Assembly (NCBI GenBank): GCA_958295865.1
Contig: CATQHF010000003.1
Coordinates: forward strand, 62,001 to 126,000
Reading direction: 5' to 3'
Length of the DNA stretch: 64,000 nucleotides
Origin: an uncultured Dehalococcoidia bacterium
Lineage (GTDB): Bacteria > Chloroflexota > Dehalococcoidia > Lucifugimonadales > JADFKI01
The notes under the pieces were generated by a model. That model had not been told where the DNA came from. It ran no database searches and worked only from the letters and a program-made list of their open reading frames with translations. Positions 44,759-54,149 of this stretch are shown here, in pieces; position 1 is the first letter of the stretch, and every line of letters starts with the position of its first letter. A program made the position numbers and the translations under genes.

Positions 44759-45799
44759 TTACGAGTACCTAATGCGCGGGTCGACGACCGAGTAGAGCAG
44801 GTCGACGACCAGGATCCAGGCAGCGAGTATCATCGTTAGAATGACGACTATGCCGACCACCATGTCATAGTCGCGCGCGAGGATTGACAGCAACACCTGT
44901 TGCCCTAGTCCGGGTATGGAGAAGACGAATTCGATGACCACCACGCCCGAAATGATGAAACCAAAGTGGTAACCTGCCATCGTGAGCACCGGAATGCTTG
45001 CGTTGCGGATAGTATGGCGCGCGACTACTATGAACTCTCGCAGGCCTTTGGCGCGAGCGGTTCGGACATAGTCCTCACGCAGCACTTCCAGCATCATAGA
45101 GCGCACAAGGCGGCTCAGAACGGCGGCTGAAGTTAGTCCGGTTGCAATTACCGGCAGGAATAGTTGTGCAAGATTTCTGCCTGGGTCGTCGAAGAACGGG
45201 GTATAGTTTAGGGGTGGACTCCAGTTGAATGTCCTAGACGCGAATATGATGAGCAATATGCCTAGCCAGAAGGACGGCACGGCAAGCGAAAGCGCCGTGA
45301 ATATCCTGATACCCTGATCCCACCAGCCGCCGCGCTCGATTGCCGACAGGATGCCCAGAGGAAAGGCAAGCAATAGCGAGAACACCATGGCGAATATCGC
45401 CATGGTCAGCGTTGCCTCCATCTTATCCCTGACAATCTGCCCTACATACCTGTCTTGGTAGTTGGAGTATCCGAAGTTGCCGCTGATAATACCCCCGATA
45501 AGAGGCTCAGACTTATTGGCATCTACAGCTTCACGGCCATACTTGGGAGCCGCGAAGCCCATATTATCAAGGACGATGCAGTTTCCGCACAGCCAGTGCG
45601 CGTATTGCACCACGATTGGATTGTTCAGCCCCAGTTCGTCGCGTAGTTTCTCTTTAGTCGCTTCTGTAGCGCCGCCCTCTGATGTCAGAGTGCTAACGAT
45701 GTCGCCCGGAAGTACGCGCAGCATAAAGAACACCAGTGTACCTGACAGGAACACGGTGGGTATGATGAGCATCAAGCGGCGGATTATGTATTTCCACAT
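44759..45799 (-). CDS. Peptide ABC transporter permease, DppB type
   Basis: A 346-residue permease: MWKYIIRRLMLIIPTVFLSGTLVFFMLRVLPGD is the characteristic N-terminal segment, followed by a large external loop (about 40-130, with a possible CxxC-type pair), and the docking loop VLREDYVRTARAKGLREF and RNASIPVLTMAG at the C-terminal half. Together with the DppC partner it forms the import channel. An AAGGG site precedes the ATG. It lies downstream of the solute-binding gene, from which it is separated by a hairpin. Confidence 0.88.
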   Translation of the reverse strand: MWKYIIRRLMLIIPTVFLSGTLVFFMLRVLPGDIVSTLTSEGGATEATKEKLRDELGLNNPIVVQYAHWLCGNCIVLDNMGFAAPKYGREAVDANKSEPLIGGIISGNFGYSNYQDRYVGQIVRDKMEATLTMAIFAMVFSLLLAFPLGILSAIERGGWWDQGIRIFTALSLAVPSFWLGILLIIFASRTFNWSPPLNYTPFFDDPGRNLAQLFLPVIATGLTSAAVLSRLVRSMMLEVLREDYVRTARAKGLREFIVVARHTIRNASIPVLTMAGYHFGFIISGVVVIEFVFSIPGLGQQVLLSILARDYDMVVGIVVILTMILAAWILVVDLLYSVVDPRIRYS

Positions 45800-45852
45800 A
45801 TCATTGGCCCTTGCTCTTTGTTGATGCTGAAAAGTTTCTTGCAGTTAGCCCT

Positions 45853-45888
45853 GCATCCCGTCCGGGCATTTCGCCCAGGGCGGGATGC
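45853..45888 (-). terminator. Intercistronic hairpin between SBP and permease
   Basis: GCATCCCG and CGGGATGC form an 8-bp perfect stem, extended inward by a GGG/CCC pair, in the 121-base gap between the solute-binding protein stop (45921) and the permease start (45799). There is no clear U-run after it, so it may act as an mRNA-stabilising or partial-termination structure rather than a full terminator. Confidence 0.55.
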
Positions 45889-45920
45889 GAGCTATGCTAT
45901 GCCAATTGTTGGTTTTGCTT

Positions 45921-47708
45921 TTATGGGCAGCTTGAGCTCGGGTTCGGAGCGTCGCAGGCGATCCAAACATCCTCAAACTTGTTGTTGCTGAAGATTTCCT
46001 GCACAACCAGGTCCCAGTTATGCACATAGTTCCAATGGAACTTGTTCTGGTTGGCTGCCATATACGGCACGCTGGGCACCCACTCGTCCCTCATGATTCG
46101 GTGCATCTCTCCGAATAGTTCGTCGCGTTCCGCACCTGCCGGCAGGGTACGCGCCGAGTTCCAAGCTTCAAGGTAGTTTGCGGGAGGATCCCAACCGCCG
46201 TTGCGCCCGCCGCCCACGCTATACATAATGTCGGCAACTGGCACTACTCCACCGTAACTTGGCGCGGTGCCGCCGGTAGCGGCTTCGTAGTTTCTGCCCT
46301 CGACCGACGCAATCATCGCCGTCCAGTCCTGAAGGCGAATCGAGACATCAACGCCGATTTCCTCCATATCTGCCTGAAGTAGTTCCCCGTGGTGTGCGCG
46401 CGTAGTGACCGCAATGACTTCAAACTCCGTCAATCCGCCCTTCTCGGCGAACTCGCGTGCCAAAGTCTGTTCCTCTTCGCGGCTCTCCGGCTTGTATCCG
46501 GGTATAGTGTCCAGTATCTCCTGCTGGTCCGGGAATACATAGCTGAACCAGCTTATCGGGAACACCGGATTCTCCGCGCCTTCGCCATCGACAACGCCTT
46601 GCTTGTAGAAGCCGTAGAACACCGCTTTTCTCGCATCGATATTGTCGAACGGTGGCTTCTGATTGTTGAGCTGAATGGCAGCTACATCCACGAACGGCTC
46701 CACCTTGAAAGAGGCTTCGCCGGGGAAGTCTTCAAGCAGCCTCCTGTACTCATTGTGACTGAGCTGGAAGGTGGGCTTTGTGGCATCAGCCTGCTTTGCG
46801 CGCAGCGCTGCAATCTGCGCTTGAGGCTCGATGATTACGATGGATGTAACATTGTCCAGATACGGATATGGGTCGCCATCCGGCGCATCGCGGAAGTAGT
46901 TGGGATTTTTCTCGGACTCAACTGATATGCCGTCCTCTGCGCCGATAATCTTGTACGGGCCTGTGCCTATAACATCCTGCCAGCGCGGGATAGTGCTGTC
47001 ATTGGCTTCGAGGATGTGCTGTGGAATGATGGAGTGCCACTGGTTGGCTGACTCAGCGATGAAGTCGCCGAAAGGCTCTTGCAGGTTTATTTCCAGTGTG
47101 CGGTCGTCAACCTTACGCATATTGTCTATAAGGTTGAATGCGCCCACGCGGGGCTGAATGACGCCCTCAGGCGGGTTGCGCCAGCGGTCGATGGCGTAGA
47201 TGATGTGGTCAACATCAAAGGCCGTGCCATCGTTCCACTCGGTAAGGTTTTCGTCAATCTTGAAGGTGAATGTCTGGGTATCGTTTGTAACTTCCCATGA
47301 ATTCGCCATGTCGGGCCAAATCTCAATGCCGTCGCGCGGTGAGAACTGCAACAGCCCGCTATACATCCTTCCACCGAAATGGAACAGTGAAATCCATGTG
47401 CTGGTCTGCGAGAAGTCCCACTTAGGCGGGAATGTCGCATTGATGACGCGCAGATGTCCGCCTCGCACGATTTCGCCGTCTGCCATAGCGGAAGAAGCAG
47501 CAGGCGCGGGGGCTTGCTGTGCCGCGGCAGTCGGAATCGAGGGAGGCACGACCGTGGGCGGGAATGTTGGGGTTGCCTGAACTTGTGATGCTGGCGCCGC
47601 TTCTCCGCCTGTATCGGGCGGTGCGCTGCCGCACGCTAGGACGAACGCCGTTAGCGCCGCTAGAGCCAAGAGCATGCACAAGAGCCGAGCCGATAGACTG
47701 GTTCGCAT
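45921..47708 (-). CDS. ABC transporter solute-binding protein, family 5, lipoprotein
   Basis: A 595-residue family 5 binding protein. The signal peptide with lipobox LTAFVLAC (cysteine near residue 26) is followed by an Ala/Pro/Thr-rich linker, then GGHLRVINATFPPKWDFSQ, FKIDENLTEWNDGTAFDVDHIIYAIDRW, GTGPYKIIG and IDARKAVFYGF motifs. It is expected to be anchored outside the membrane and to hand solute to the following DppB/DppC permeases. The ATG at 47708 has AAAGGAGGG upstream; a longer frame to 47771 lacks a site. Ligand unknown. Confidence 0.88.
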   Translation of the reverse strand: MRTSLSARLLCMLLALAALTAFVLACGSAPPDTGGEAAPASQVQATPTFPPTVVPPSIPTAAAQQAPAPAASSAMADGEIVRGGHLRVINATFPPKWDFSQTSTWISLFHFGGRMYSGLLQFSPRDGIEIWPDMANSWEVTNDTQTFTFKIDENLTEWNDGTAFDVDHIIYAIDRWRNPPEGVIQPRVGAFNLIDNMRKVDDRTLEINLQEPFGDFIAESANQWHSIIPQHILEANDSTIPRWQDVIGTGPYKIIGAEDGISVESEKNPNYFRDAPDGDPYPYLDNVTSIVIIEPQAQIAALRAKQADATKPTFQLSHNEYRRLLEDFPGEASFKVEPFVDVAAIQLNNQKPPFDNIDARKAVFYGFYKQGVVDGEGAENPVFPISWFSYVFPDQQEILDTIPGYKPESREEEQTLAREFAEKGGLTEFEVIAVTTRAHHGELLQADMEEIGVDVSIRLQDWTAMIASVEGRNYEAATGGTAPSYGGVVPVADIMYSVGGGRNGGWDPPANYLEAWNSARTLPAGAERDELFGEMHRIMRDEWVPSVPYMAANQNKFHWNYVHNWDLVVQEIFSNNKFEDVWIACDAPNPSSSCP

Positions 47709-48068
47709 GTGGATAAAACCCTCCTTTATGTTTGTGGTATTTGCCTCAATATCATTGACTACGCAACACACCCACAGCGTATTTGACTATGACCGCCAAA
47801 TGCTTTGTGGGGGGGCGCGGCCGATGAGTCATGGGCAAGGCACTTAGCCCCAACTTATACTGGATAAGGCATATCTTGTCAACCCTGACGGCGATATTCT
47901 CAATCTGGGCGGCGTATCAACGGCGCTGGATTCCTGCTTTCGCAGGAATGACGATGATAATCGGCGCGTGTTGAGAATATCTTGACGACGCGTTCGGGCT
48001 GTGTTTGGGCGACACAGTATAAGCGGACGATTGCTCGCCATTGCTGCCGTTTTGTGCGTTGAGCGGGG
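47709..48068. other. Intergenic region with promoter for the downstream operon, no gene seen
   Basis: About 360 bases separate two operons on the same strand. It contains a palindromic repeat (47926-47953) that may serve as terminator for the upstream operon. The remainder must hold the promoter for the 47708 operon, but I cannot point to convincing boxes. Confidence 0.4.
47926..47953. repeat. Short dispersed palindromic repeat (perfect hairpin form)
   Basis: Here the core reads ATTCCTGCTTTCGCAGGAAT, a perfect 8-bp stem with a 4-base loop, flanked by CTGG and GACG. It lies after the second importer operon's last gene and could act as a terminator. Confidence 0.7.
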
Positions 48069-49046
48069 CTAGAGCTGCCGCAGGCGCGGGTCCCAGCGGT
48101 CGCGCAGCCAGTCTCCGATGAAGTTGAAGGCGAGCACGGTCAGGAATATCGCCATGCCGGGGAAGAACGCTACCCACCATGCGGAGGATAGGTAGTCCCG
48201 TCCGTCGGATACCATGGATCCCCAGGAAGGGGTGGGCGGCGGCACGCCCGCGCCGAGGAAGCTCAGTATGGATTCCGCGAGGATGATGCTGCCGACCTGT
48301 AGGGTGGTTGCCACGACGATGGTGTTGGTTACGCCGGGCAGGATGTGGCGATACATGATGCGCGGGGTGGATGCGCCCGCTATCATCGCCAGCGAGACAT
48401 AATCTAGGCTTTTCAGCTGGAGTGTCTGCCCGCGCACGAGGCGCACGATGCCGGGCCAGCTTGCCAACGCGAGCACGCCTACGATGACATACTCCTCTTG
48501 TCCGAAGACGATGACGATTATGAGCGCGAGCAGCAGGTATGGAATCGCGGTGGCGATGTCTGTGAGGCGCATTATGAGTTCGTCGATGATGCCGCCGAAG
48601 TAGCCGGCGGACAGCCCCAGGCTTGTGCCTACGACGGTTCCGACGATTATGGCGACGGCGGCGAGGCGCAGTGAGACGCGCGAGCCGTAGATGATGCGCG
48701 TGAGCAAGCCGCGCCCCAGGGGGTCCGCGCCGAGGATATAGAAGTTGTCGCCGGTTTGGCGGCAACTATCCAGCCAAGGCACTTCTTTCATCTCGTTGCC
48801 GTTTATCGGGTTGGTCTTCGTTCCGCAGGCGGGATACCAGAAGGGGGCGTCCGTCTTGGCGCGCAGGTCTTGCTTGACGGGGTCGTTCGGCGATACGAAG
48901 GGGGCGAATACCGCAGACACAATCAGCGTCAGAATTATGAATATCGGAAATATGGGCCAGCGGCGCAGCACATACAGGAATCTGCTCAGCAGATCCTGTC
49001 TATTGGCTCGCTGTATGTCTGTCAGATTTGCCGTCGCTTGCGCCAT
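48069..49046 (-). CDS. Peptide ABC transporter permease, DppC type
   Basis: A 325-residue permease closely resembling the orphan one at 56593, with identical long stretches such as YVIVGVLALASWP, VRLVRGQTLQLK, AWWVAFFPGMAIFLTVLAF and FIGDWLRDRW. The docking region is RGQTLQLKSLDYVSLAMIAGAS and the last hydrophobic element is ILAESILSFLGAGV. The first external loop is long and carries two cysteines (YPACG and LDSCR), which could form a disulfide. It lies 32 bases after the DppB-type gene in a SBP-DppB-DppC operon. Substrate unknown. Confidence 0.88.
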   Translation of the reverse strand: MAQATANLTDIQRANRQDLLSRFLYVLRRWPIFPIFIILTLIVSAVFAPFVSPNDPVKQDLRAKTDAPFWYPACGTKTNPINGNEMKEVPWLDSCRQTGDNFYILGADPLGRGLLTRIIYGSRVSLRLAAVAIIVGTVVGTSLGLSAGYFGGIIDELIMRLTDIATAIPYLLLALIIVIVFGQEEYVIVGVLALASWPGIVRLVRGQTLQLKSLDYVSLAMIAGASTPRIMYRHILPGVTNTIVVATTLQVGSIILAESILSFLGAGVPPPTPSWGSMVSDGRDYLSSAWWVAFFPGMAIFLTVLAFNFIGDWLRDRWDPRLRQL

Positions 49047-49078
49047 GTGCGGCTTGCTCCCAGTCCAGCTCGGTTAGG

Positions 49079-50023
49079 CTAGGCGTACCGAATTCTGGGG
49101 TCGATGAATGCGTAGAGAATGTCAACCAGAAAGACCACGAGCACATAGAGGATGGTGAATACCATCACTGCGGTGGTCATCACGGGGAAGTCGTTGTTGA
49201 TGATGGATTGCACGGTCATCCAGCCAAGTCCGGGCCAGGCGAATACGGTTTCGGTTACTACCGTTCCGGCGATGAAGCTTGCCATTATGAGCGCCGCGAA
49301 TGTGAGCGGCGGTATGAGGGCATTCTTGAGCGCGTGCTTCCATATCAGGGTGGTGTTTCCCACGCCCTTGGCGCGGGCGAGTTTCACGAACTCTGAGTCC
49401 AGCACTTCCAGCATGGATGAGCGGACGAGCCGCATCAGTCCGGCGGATGCCAGCCAGCCGAGCGTTACGGCGGGCAGGACGAAGTAGGATAGGCGCGTGA
49501 TGATGTCTTCGTCGCCGCTGCCGCGCGTTCCGGACGGCAGCCAATCGAGCTGCACCGAAAACAGCAGGATTAGCATGATGCCGAGCCAGAAGGGGGGCAG
49601 CGCCTGACCGAACACGGCGAAGGTTCTGCCCACCAAGTCCCAGGGAGAGCCGCGCTTGACGGCGGATAGGACGCCCAGAGGCACGCCCGTTATAAGGACG
49701 AATACCCATGCCGCAAGCCCAAGCTGGATGCTGGCGGGCGCGAATATCTGCAGCATGGTGGTTGATGTGTAGCCGGACTTCAGGGATTTGCCGAAGTCGC
49801 CGGTCATCGCCTTGCCGAGCCAGATGAAGTACTGAATGGGCAGGGGCTGGTCAAGCCCGAACTCTTCGCCCCAGGCATCCCACTGCTCTTGGGTCGTGTA
49901 GCCTGACGCCAGAAACAGATAGCGCGGGTCGCCTTGCAGCCGCGACAGGCTGAATACAATCAGCGTTGCCGCGATCACGGACAGAACCATGAAGAAGAGC
50001 CTGCGAATTACGAAAGTCTTCAT
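49079..50023 (-). CDS. Peptide ABC transporter permease, DppB type
   Basis: A 314-residue permease with MKTFVIRRLFFMVLSVIAATLIVFSLSRLQGDPR at the N-terminus, then a short external loop, TGVPLGVLSAVKRGSPWD, and the docking loop MLEVLDSEFVKLARAKGVGNTTLIWKHALKNALIP. It has about six membrane segments. It follows the solute-binding gene by 161 bases, in which a terminator-like hairpin lies. It pairs with the DppC-type gene downstream. Confidence 0.88.
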   Translation of the reverse strand: MKTFVIRRLFFMVLSVIAATLIVFSLSRLQGDPRYLFLASGYTTQEQWDAWGEEFGLDQPLPIQYFIWLGKAMTGDFGKSLKSGYTSTTMLQIFAPASIQLGLAAWVFVLITGVPLGVLSAVKRGSPWDLVGRTFAVFGQALPPFWLGIMLILLFSVQLDWLPSGTRGSGDEDIITRLSYFVLPAVTLGWLASAGLMRLVRSSMLEVLDSEFVKLARAKGVGNTTLIWKHALKNALIPPLTFAALIMASFIAGTVVTETVFAWPGLGWMTVQSIINNDFPVMTTAVMVFTILYVLVVFLVDILYAFIDPRIRYA

Positions 50024-50130
50024 ATCGGGACCTAATGCGCCCTCACTACTCGCCTGTGGGATAACGCCGCAATCTTGCTATTTTGAGCGGCGCGGCAAGC
50101 GTCCGGTGTCTATGGTCTATGGATGGTGGA

Positions 50131-50170
50131 TAAGAAAGCGCGCCCACCCGGAGAAATACCGGATGGGCGC
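50131..50170 (-). terminator. Intercistronic hairpin with T-rich tail between SBP and permease
   Basis: Arms GCGCCCATCCGG and CCGGGTGGGCGC (minus strand) pair over 12 bp, one as G-U, with a 7-base loop, and are followed by GCTTTCTTATCC. It starts 15 bases after the solute-binding protein stop. Such partial terminators are known to make binding proteins more abundant than permeases. A similar hairpin lies at the same place in the other operon (45853). Confidence 0.65.
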
Positions 50171-50184
50171 TTGTTTATGAGCGA

Positions 50185-52215
50185 TTACTGCGGGGGCTGA
50201 TAGACGACCGTGTCGAAGCTGTTGGTGAGTCGCCATGGCTTCAGGTCCCAGCTGCCTACGGTTTCGGGGTTCATGCCGATGAGTGTGGGCACTTCCACGA
50301 TGCCGGTGCCGGTCTTGAGATCCCACCAGCGATCCATGATTTTCTCTCGCGTGGCGAGGTTTTCAGGGGTGCCTTTTTCCTGAATGCGCGTGATGTCGAA
50401 GTCGTTGTAGAAGTTGTTGTCTTCGATGCCCGCGTTGTAGCCGCCAGCAGAGCCGATGGGCCAGAGGCAGCAGACGGGGATGGTTCCGCCGGGATCTTTC
50501 GCCTGAGCGCTGTTAGGTCCCCAGCTCGTCTGCCAGACGGCGTTGATTTCGCGTCCGACCATAGTCGGGCGGCGGGATGAGTAGGCAGTGTTGTCGATGT
50601 ATGGCTCCAAGCCAAGATGCTCTTCCCACATGCCCACGACGGCTTGGCAGACCTCGATGGATGTGCCGTTACCCGCCGGGCAGAAGTATTCGAACTCAAA
50701 GCCTGGCTCTACGCCGGACTCGGCGAGTTTAGCTTGTGCCGCCTCGGGGCTGAACTCCACCGACCACCTGTCTTTGTACTCGGGGTGGAGCTGATGGAAG
50801 GCGATGCCGCCGCCGTGCCCTGTGCCAAAGACTTTGCCTTCGCCGTAACCTGAGACGATGGTTTCGTGGATGAGGTCGCGGTCTATGGCGAGTATGAGCG
50901 CCTCGCGGAAGGCTTTCGCCTTCAGCATGTGCTCGGTTTCGTAAGAGAACCTGTCGGTGTCCGCGTAGTCGAAGCCGGTGGCGTCGCAGCCTGCGCCGAG
51001 ATCCGATGTGTTGGTGCGGTCTGCGTCGGCGCACTCGATGCGCGGGTCGCCAATCCAGGGATGGTCAACATCGGGCGTAAAGCCCTTGCGGAGCGGCACG
51101 GGTTCGCCCGTCTGCGGGTCTTTGTAAGACCAGTAGTTGCCTGCCATGTAGATGAACTGGCCAAGGATCTGGTTCAAGCCGCTGTGGAACTTGTAGCCTT
51201 CGCTCTGCAAGTCGGCGACATCCTGAATAGACACCATGGAGATGTCCGCTCTGTCGGTTTTCAGCAGCGCGGTTCGCTGCGCCGACTCTGACGCCTGAAT
51301 CAGGTTGATGAATGCGAAGTTGGGGTTGTTGTTCCAATGATCGGTGCGGGATGTGGCTTCGATGCGCTCGTTGGGTCGCCATTCCTGCACATAGAAGGGG
51401 CCTGTGCCGTGCGGTGTGGTGAGTATGTCTTCGCCGATTTCGTCGAAGAGCGTCTTGGACACTATGCCGATGGCGTCGCCGCACATGCTGCTGATGCCCG
51501 CGCCGCCGCCGTTCAGCCAGTCGGCGATGTAATTGCGGAAGTGTCCCTTGAGGGTGTACTTGTCGGTGGCTTCCCAGAGCTTGAACCAGTCGCCTGCTTC
51601 ACCCGCGTTGGAGTGGGTAGCGGCGGGGTTGTTGGAGCCGGCGTCGTTGAATGACCATGCGGCGTCTTCGGCGGTGAACTCTGAGTGCCTGCCGTCGGCG
51701 ACATAGAAGTCCACGCCTTCGCGCAGCTTGACGGTAACGGTGCCCTGATTTTCCGGGTCGTCAAAGTTGGGGGGCAGGTCGTACTCCCAGCTCAGCGCCA
51801 GCATGGGGGCTTCGCAGGTCTCATCTGATACTTTGCCCGCGCCGCCATCGCCGGCGGTGTTGGGTTCCCAGGTCACCAGAAGCTCCTGGAAGCCGTAGTA
51901 GTAGTTCATCATGTTGTCGGGCCAGGTCGCCTTTTCGTTCCTGTACAGGGGCGATCCGACATTGTCCAGCACGACGGTCAGTGTGCCTTCCTGTCCGGTC
52001 GATTCTGTCATGGCAGAGGACGACGCGGGCGCGGCCTGGGCGGGAGCCGCGGTCGGAGCGGCGGGCGCGGGTTGCGCGGCTGCGGGCTGCGATTGGGCAA
52101 GCGCCGGAGCGGCTTCCTCCGCGGGCGCGCTGCTGCATGCAATCGCGGCGAATGCGATTATCGCCGCCAGTGGCAGCAGCCACAAAAATCTTCCTTTCTT
52201 GCCGATTGCCTTCAT
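50185..52215 (-). CDS. ABC transporter solute-binding protein, family 5, lipoprotein (large)
   Basis: A 676-residue lipoprotein, longer than usual for the family. The signal is KGRFLWLLPLAAIIAFAAIAC with cysteine 27, followed by an Ala/Pro/Gln-rich linker. Family motifs are VKLREGVDFYVADGRHSEFTAEDAAWSF, HGTGPFYVQEWRPNERIEA, KAFREALILAIDRDLI and GVEPGFEFEYFCPAGNG. Extra insertions carry several cysteine pairs (e.g. RIECADADRTN...GAGCDATG and CCLWPIG), probably disulfides in an extracytoplasmic protein. GGAGGGACACA precedes the ATG. It heads the SBP-DppB-DppC operon; ligand unknown. Confidence 0.88.
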   Translation of the reverse strand: MKAIGKKGRFLWLLPLAAIIAFAAIACSSAPAEEAAPALAQSQPAAAQPAPAAPTAAPAQAAPASSSAMTESTGQEGTLTVVLDNVGSPLYRNEKATWPDNMMNYYYGFQELLVTWEPNTAGDGGAGKVSDETCEAPMLALSWEYDLPPNFDDPENQGTVTVKLREGVDFYVADGRHSEFTAEDAAWSFNDAGSNNPAATHSNAGEAGDWFKLWEATDKYTLKGHFRNYIADWLNGGGAGISSMCGDAIGIVSKTLFDEIGEDILTTPHGTGPFYVQEWRPNERIEATSRTDHWNNNPNFAFINLIQASESAQRTALLKTDRADISMVSIQDVADLQSEGYKFHSGLNQILGQFIYMAGNYWSYKDPQTGEPVPLRKGFTPDVDHPWIGDPRIECADADRTNTSDLGAGCDATGFDYADTDRFSYETEHMLKAKAFREALILAIDRDLIHETIVSGYGEGKVFGTGHGGGIAFHQLHPEYKDRWSVEFSPEAAQAKLAESGVEPGFEFEYFCPAGNGTSIEVCQAVVGMWEEHLGLEPYIDNTAYSSRRPTMVGREINAVWQTSWGPNSAQAKDPGGTIPVCCLWPIGSAGGYNAGIEDNNFYNDFDITRIQEKGTPENLATREKIMDRWWDLKTGTGIVEVPTLIGMNPETVGSWDLKPWRLTNSFDTVVYQPPQ

Positions 52216-52658
52216 TTGTGTCCCTCCTAATGTTCTGTCGCTTGATGCCTATGCTCATTAGCAAGCGTTGTAATTGCTAATCGTCAATCGGGGGTTGGTT
52301 GATTGTGCATAAAATTACAATCACGGGAATACTAGCCGAATACGAGCCATAAAGTCAACAATCGGGCTTGAATTCGCGGCGCGATGGCAAGCCAATCGTG
52401 AAGAAATGCGCCGAATTTTGCGGCTAACCATACTTGCCCAATAGCGGGCGCAAAGCCAAGAATTGAGCGCAGCCGAGCGCTTGTCGGGTTCGCCTGTCGG
52501 ATCAGTCGCCCTTACATTGTGGGAACTTGCCATTGTTCCTGTTGTGCGCCTTGCCCGTCTGATGTAAAATGCACTCTAAGTTTAGGTTATAAGGGCATGC
52601 TTGCGTGGGGAATTGCGGGCATGACCGTGATGAAACGCACTTCAAGGAGGGAGCGAGA
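52216..52658. other. Divergent promoter region, no gene seen
   Basis: About 440 bases separate the solute-binding protein gene (minus) from the DUF1800 gene (plus). The frames present here are short, without recognisable homology, and contain no good ribosome-binding site. It should hold the promoters of both genes; I cannot place clear boxes. Confidence 0.4.
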
Positions 52659-54074
52659 ATGGCGAATGAGGTTGCTCTGATTGCCCACTTAATGCGCCGC
52701 GCGGGTTTTGGCGCGACAAGGGCGGAGCTAGACGAGTTGGCGGCAAAGGGCTATGAGGCCGTTGTGGACGACATGGTGAACCCGGAACGCTTCCCGGAGC
52801 TTGAGGAAGATGTTTGGAAGCGATACAACCTGGAACTGAGCTACAACGACTCGCTTCCTGCCCACACCGGACGCTGGGTATATCGCATGGTCAACACGGA
52901 GCGCCCGCTTCAGGAGAAGATGGCGCTGCTGTGGCACCATGTATTCGCCACCGCTTGGTACAAGGGCGAGCATGTGCCTTCCATAGTTCGGCAGATAGAA
53001 ACCTTCCGTCAGGTGGGCATGTCCGACATCAAGACGGTGCTGCTGGAGTTGGCAAAAGACCCGGCAATGAACTACTGGCTAGACAACTGCGAAAACCACA
53101 AGGGCGAGCCTAACGAAAACTGGGGGCGCGAGCTGCTGGAGCTGTTCTCCATGGGCGTGGGGCATTACTCCGAGGACGACATCAAGAACGCCTCGCGCGC
53201 CTTTACCGGCTGGACTTTCACGCAGCCGATACCGCTGTATCCCTTCGGCAGCTACGATGCCGAGTTTCTCTATATCGCCGAGGACCATGACGATTCAGAG
53301 AAGACCTTCCTAGGGGAGACGGGCAACTTCAATGGCGAAGACATCATAGACATCATCGTCAAGCAGCCCGCGACGGCGGCGTTCATCTGCCGCCACCTCT
53401 ACAACTTCTTCGTTGCGGACGAGCCGCAGGTTCCCGCCTGGGAGCTGGAGCCGCCGCGCGATCCTGAGGCTATGGAGACGCTAATCACCGCCTACTTCGA
53501 GCACGACGGCAAGATTCAGCCCATCCTGAAGACGCTGTTCAACTCCGAGTTCTTCAAGGAGGCGCAGTTCAAGAAGGTCAAAAGCCCGGCGGAACTGGTC
53601 GCGGGCGCAATCAAGCTCGTCGGCACTTACAGGTTCCCGGAGCCGAATGAGAACATCGGCATGCTCAGCGGCGCTACCTCGGTGATGGGACAGCAGCTGA
53701 TGAACCCGCCGACGGTGGAAGGCTGGCATACGGGGCATGAGTGGATTGACGGCGGCACGCTCAACGAGCGCGTCAACTTCGCGGTCAACCAGCTGAACGA
53801 CATTTCCAAGCCCGGCGTCAAGGACATCGTGGCGCGGATGAGCGCAGAGGGCAGCGATGACGGCAAGCTCGCGCCGGAGCAGTTCGTAGAGATGTCCCTG
53901 GAGCTTGCGGGGCATGTCGCGGTCGATGACAGCACTCGCGCGGGGCTGCTGCGATACGCGCAGGCGGCGGGCGGCTTGAGCTTCGACACCGAAGAGGACG
54001 CCGACGACAGCGCAGTCCACATCGGCAGGATGCTTCAGCTCATCGTATCCACTCGCGAGTATCAGTTCGCGTAG
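52659..54074 (+). CDS. DUF1800 domain-containing protein
   Basis: A 471-residue protein of the DUF1800 family: LMRRAGFGATRAELDELAAKGYEAVVDDMV at the start (family: LLRRAGFG), PLQEKMALLWHHVFAT, NENWGRELLELFSMGVGHYSEDDIKNASRAFTGWT and PTVEGWHTGHEWI are all characteristic. No signal peptide was seen at this start. The family is commonly encoded next to DUF1501 proteins, exactly as here, and the pair is thought to act on the cell surface or in export, but the chemistry is unknown. AAGGAGGG lies upstream of the ATG at 52659; the longer frame to 52605 has none. Confidence 0.9.
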   Translation: MANEVALIAHLMRRAGFGATRAELDELAAKGYEAVVDDMVNPERFPELEEDVWKRYNLELSYNDSLPAHTGRWVYRMVNTERPLQEKMALLWHHVFATAWYKGEHVPSIVRQIETFRQVGMSDIKTVLLELAKDPAMNYWLDNCENHKGEPNENWGRELLELFSMGVGHYSEDDIKNASRAFTGWTFTQPIPLYPFGSYDAEFLYIAEDHDDSEKTFLGETGNFNGEDIIDIIVKQPATAAFICRHLYNFFVADEPQVPAWELEPPRDPEAMETLITAYFEHDGKIQPILKTLFNSEFFKEAQFKKVKSPAELVAGAIKLVGTYRFPEPNENIGMLSGATSVMGQQLMNPPTVEGWHTGHEWIDGGTLNERVNFAVNQLNDISKPGVKDIVARMSAEGSDDGKLAPEQFVEMSLELAGHVAVDDSTRAGLLRYAQAAGGLSFDTEEDADDSAVHIGRMLQLIVSTREYQFA

Positions 54075-54149
54075 CGTTGCCTGAACTCCGTATAAAATCA
54101 GAAACATAGAGAGCATCAGAGGCAGAACAAGCATAAGGAGGCACACGAG

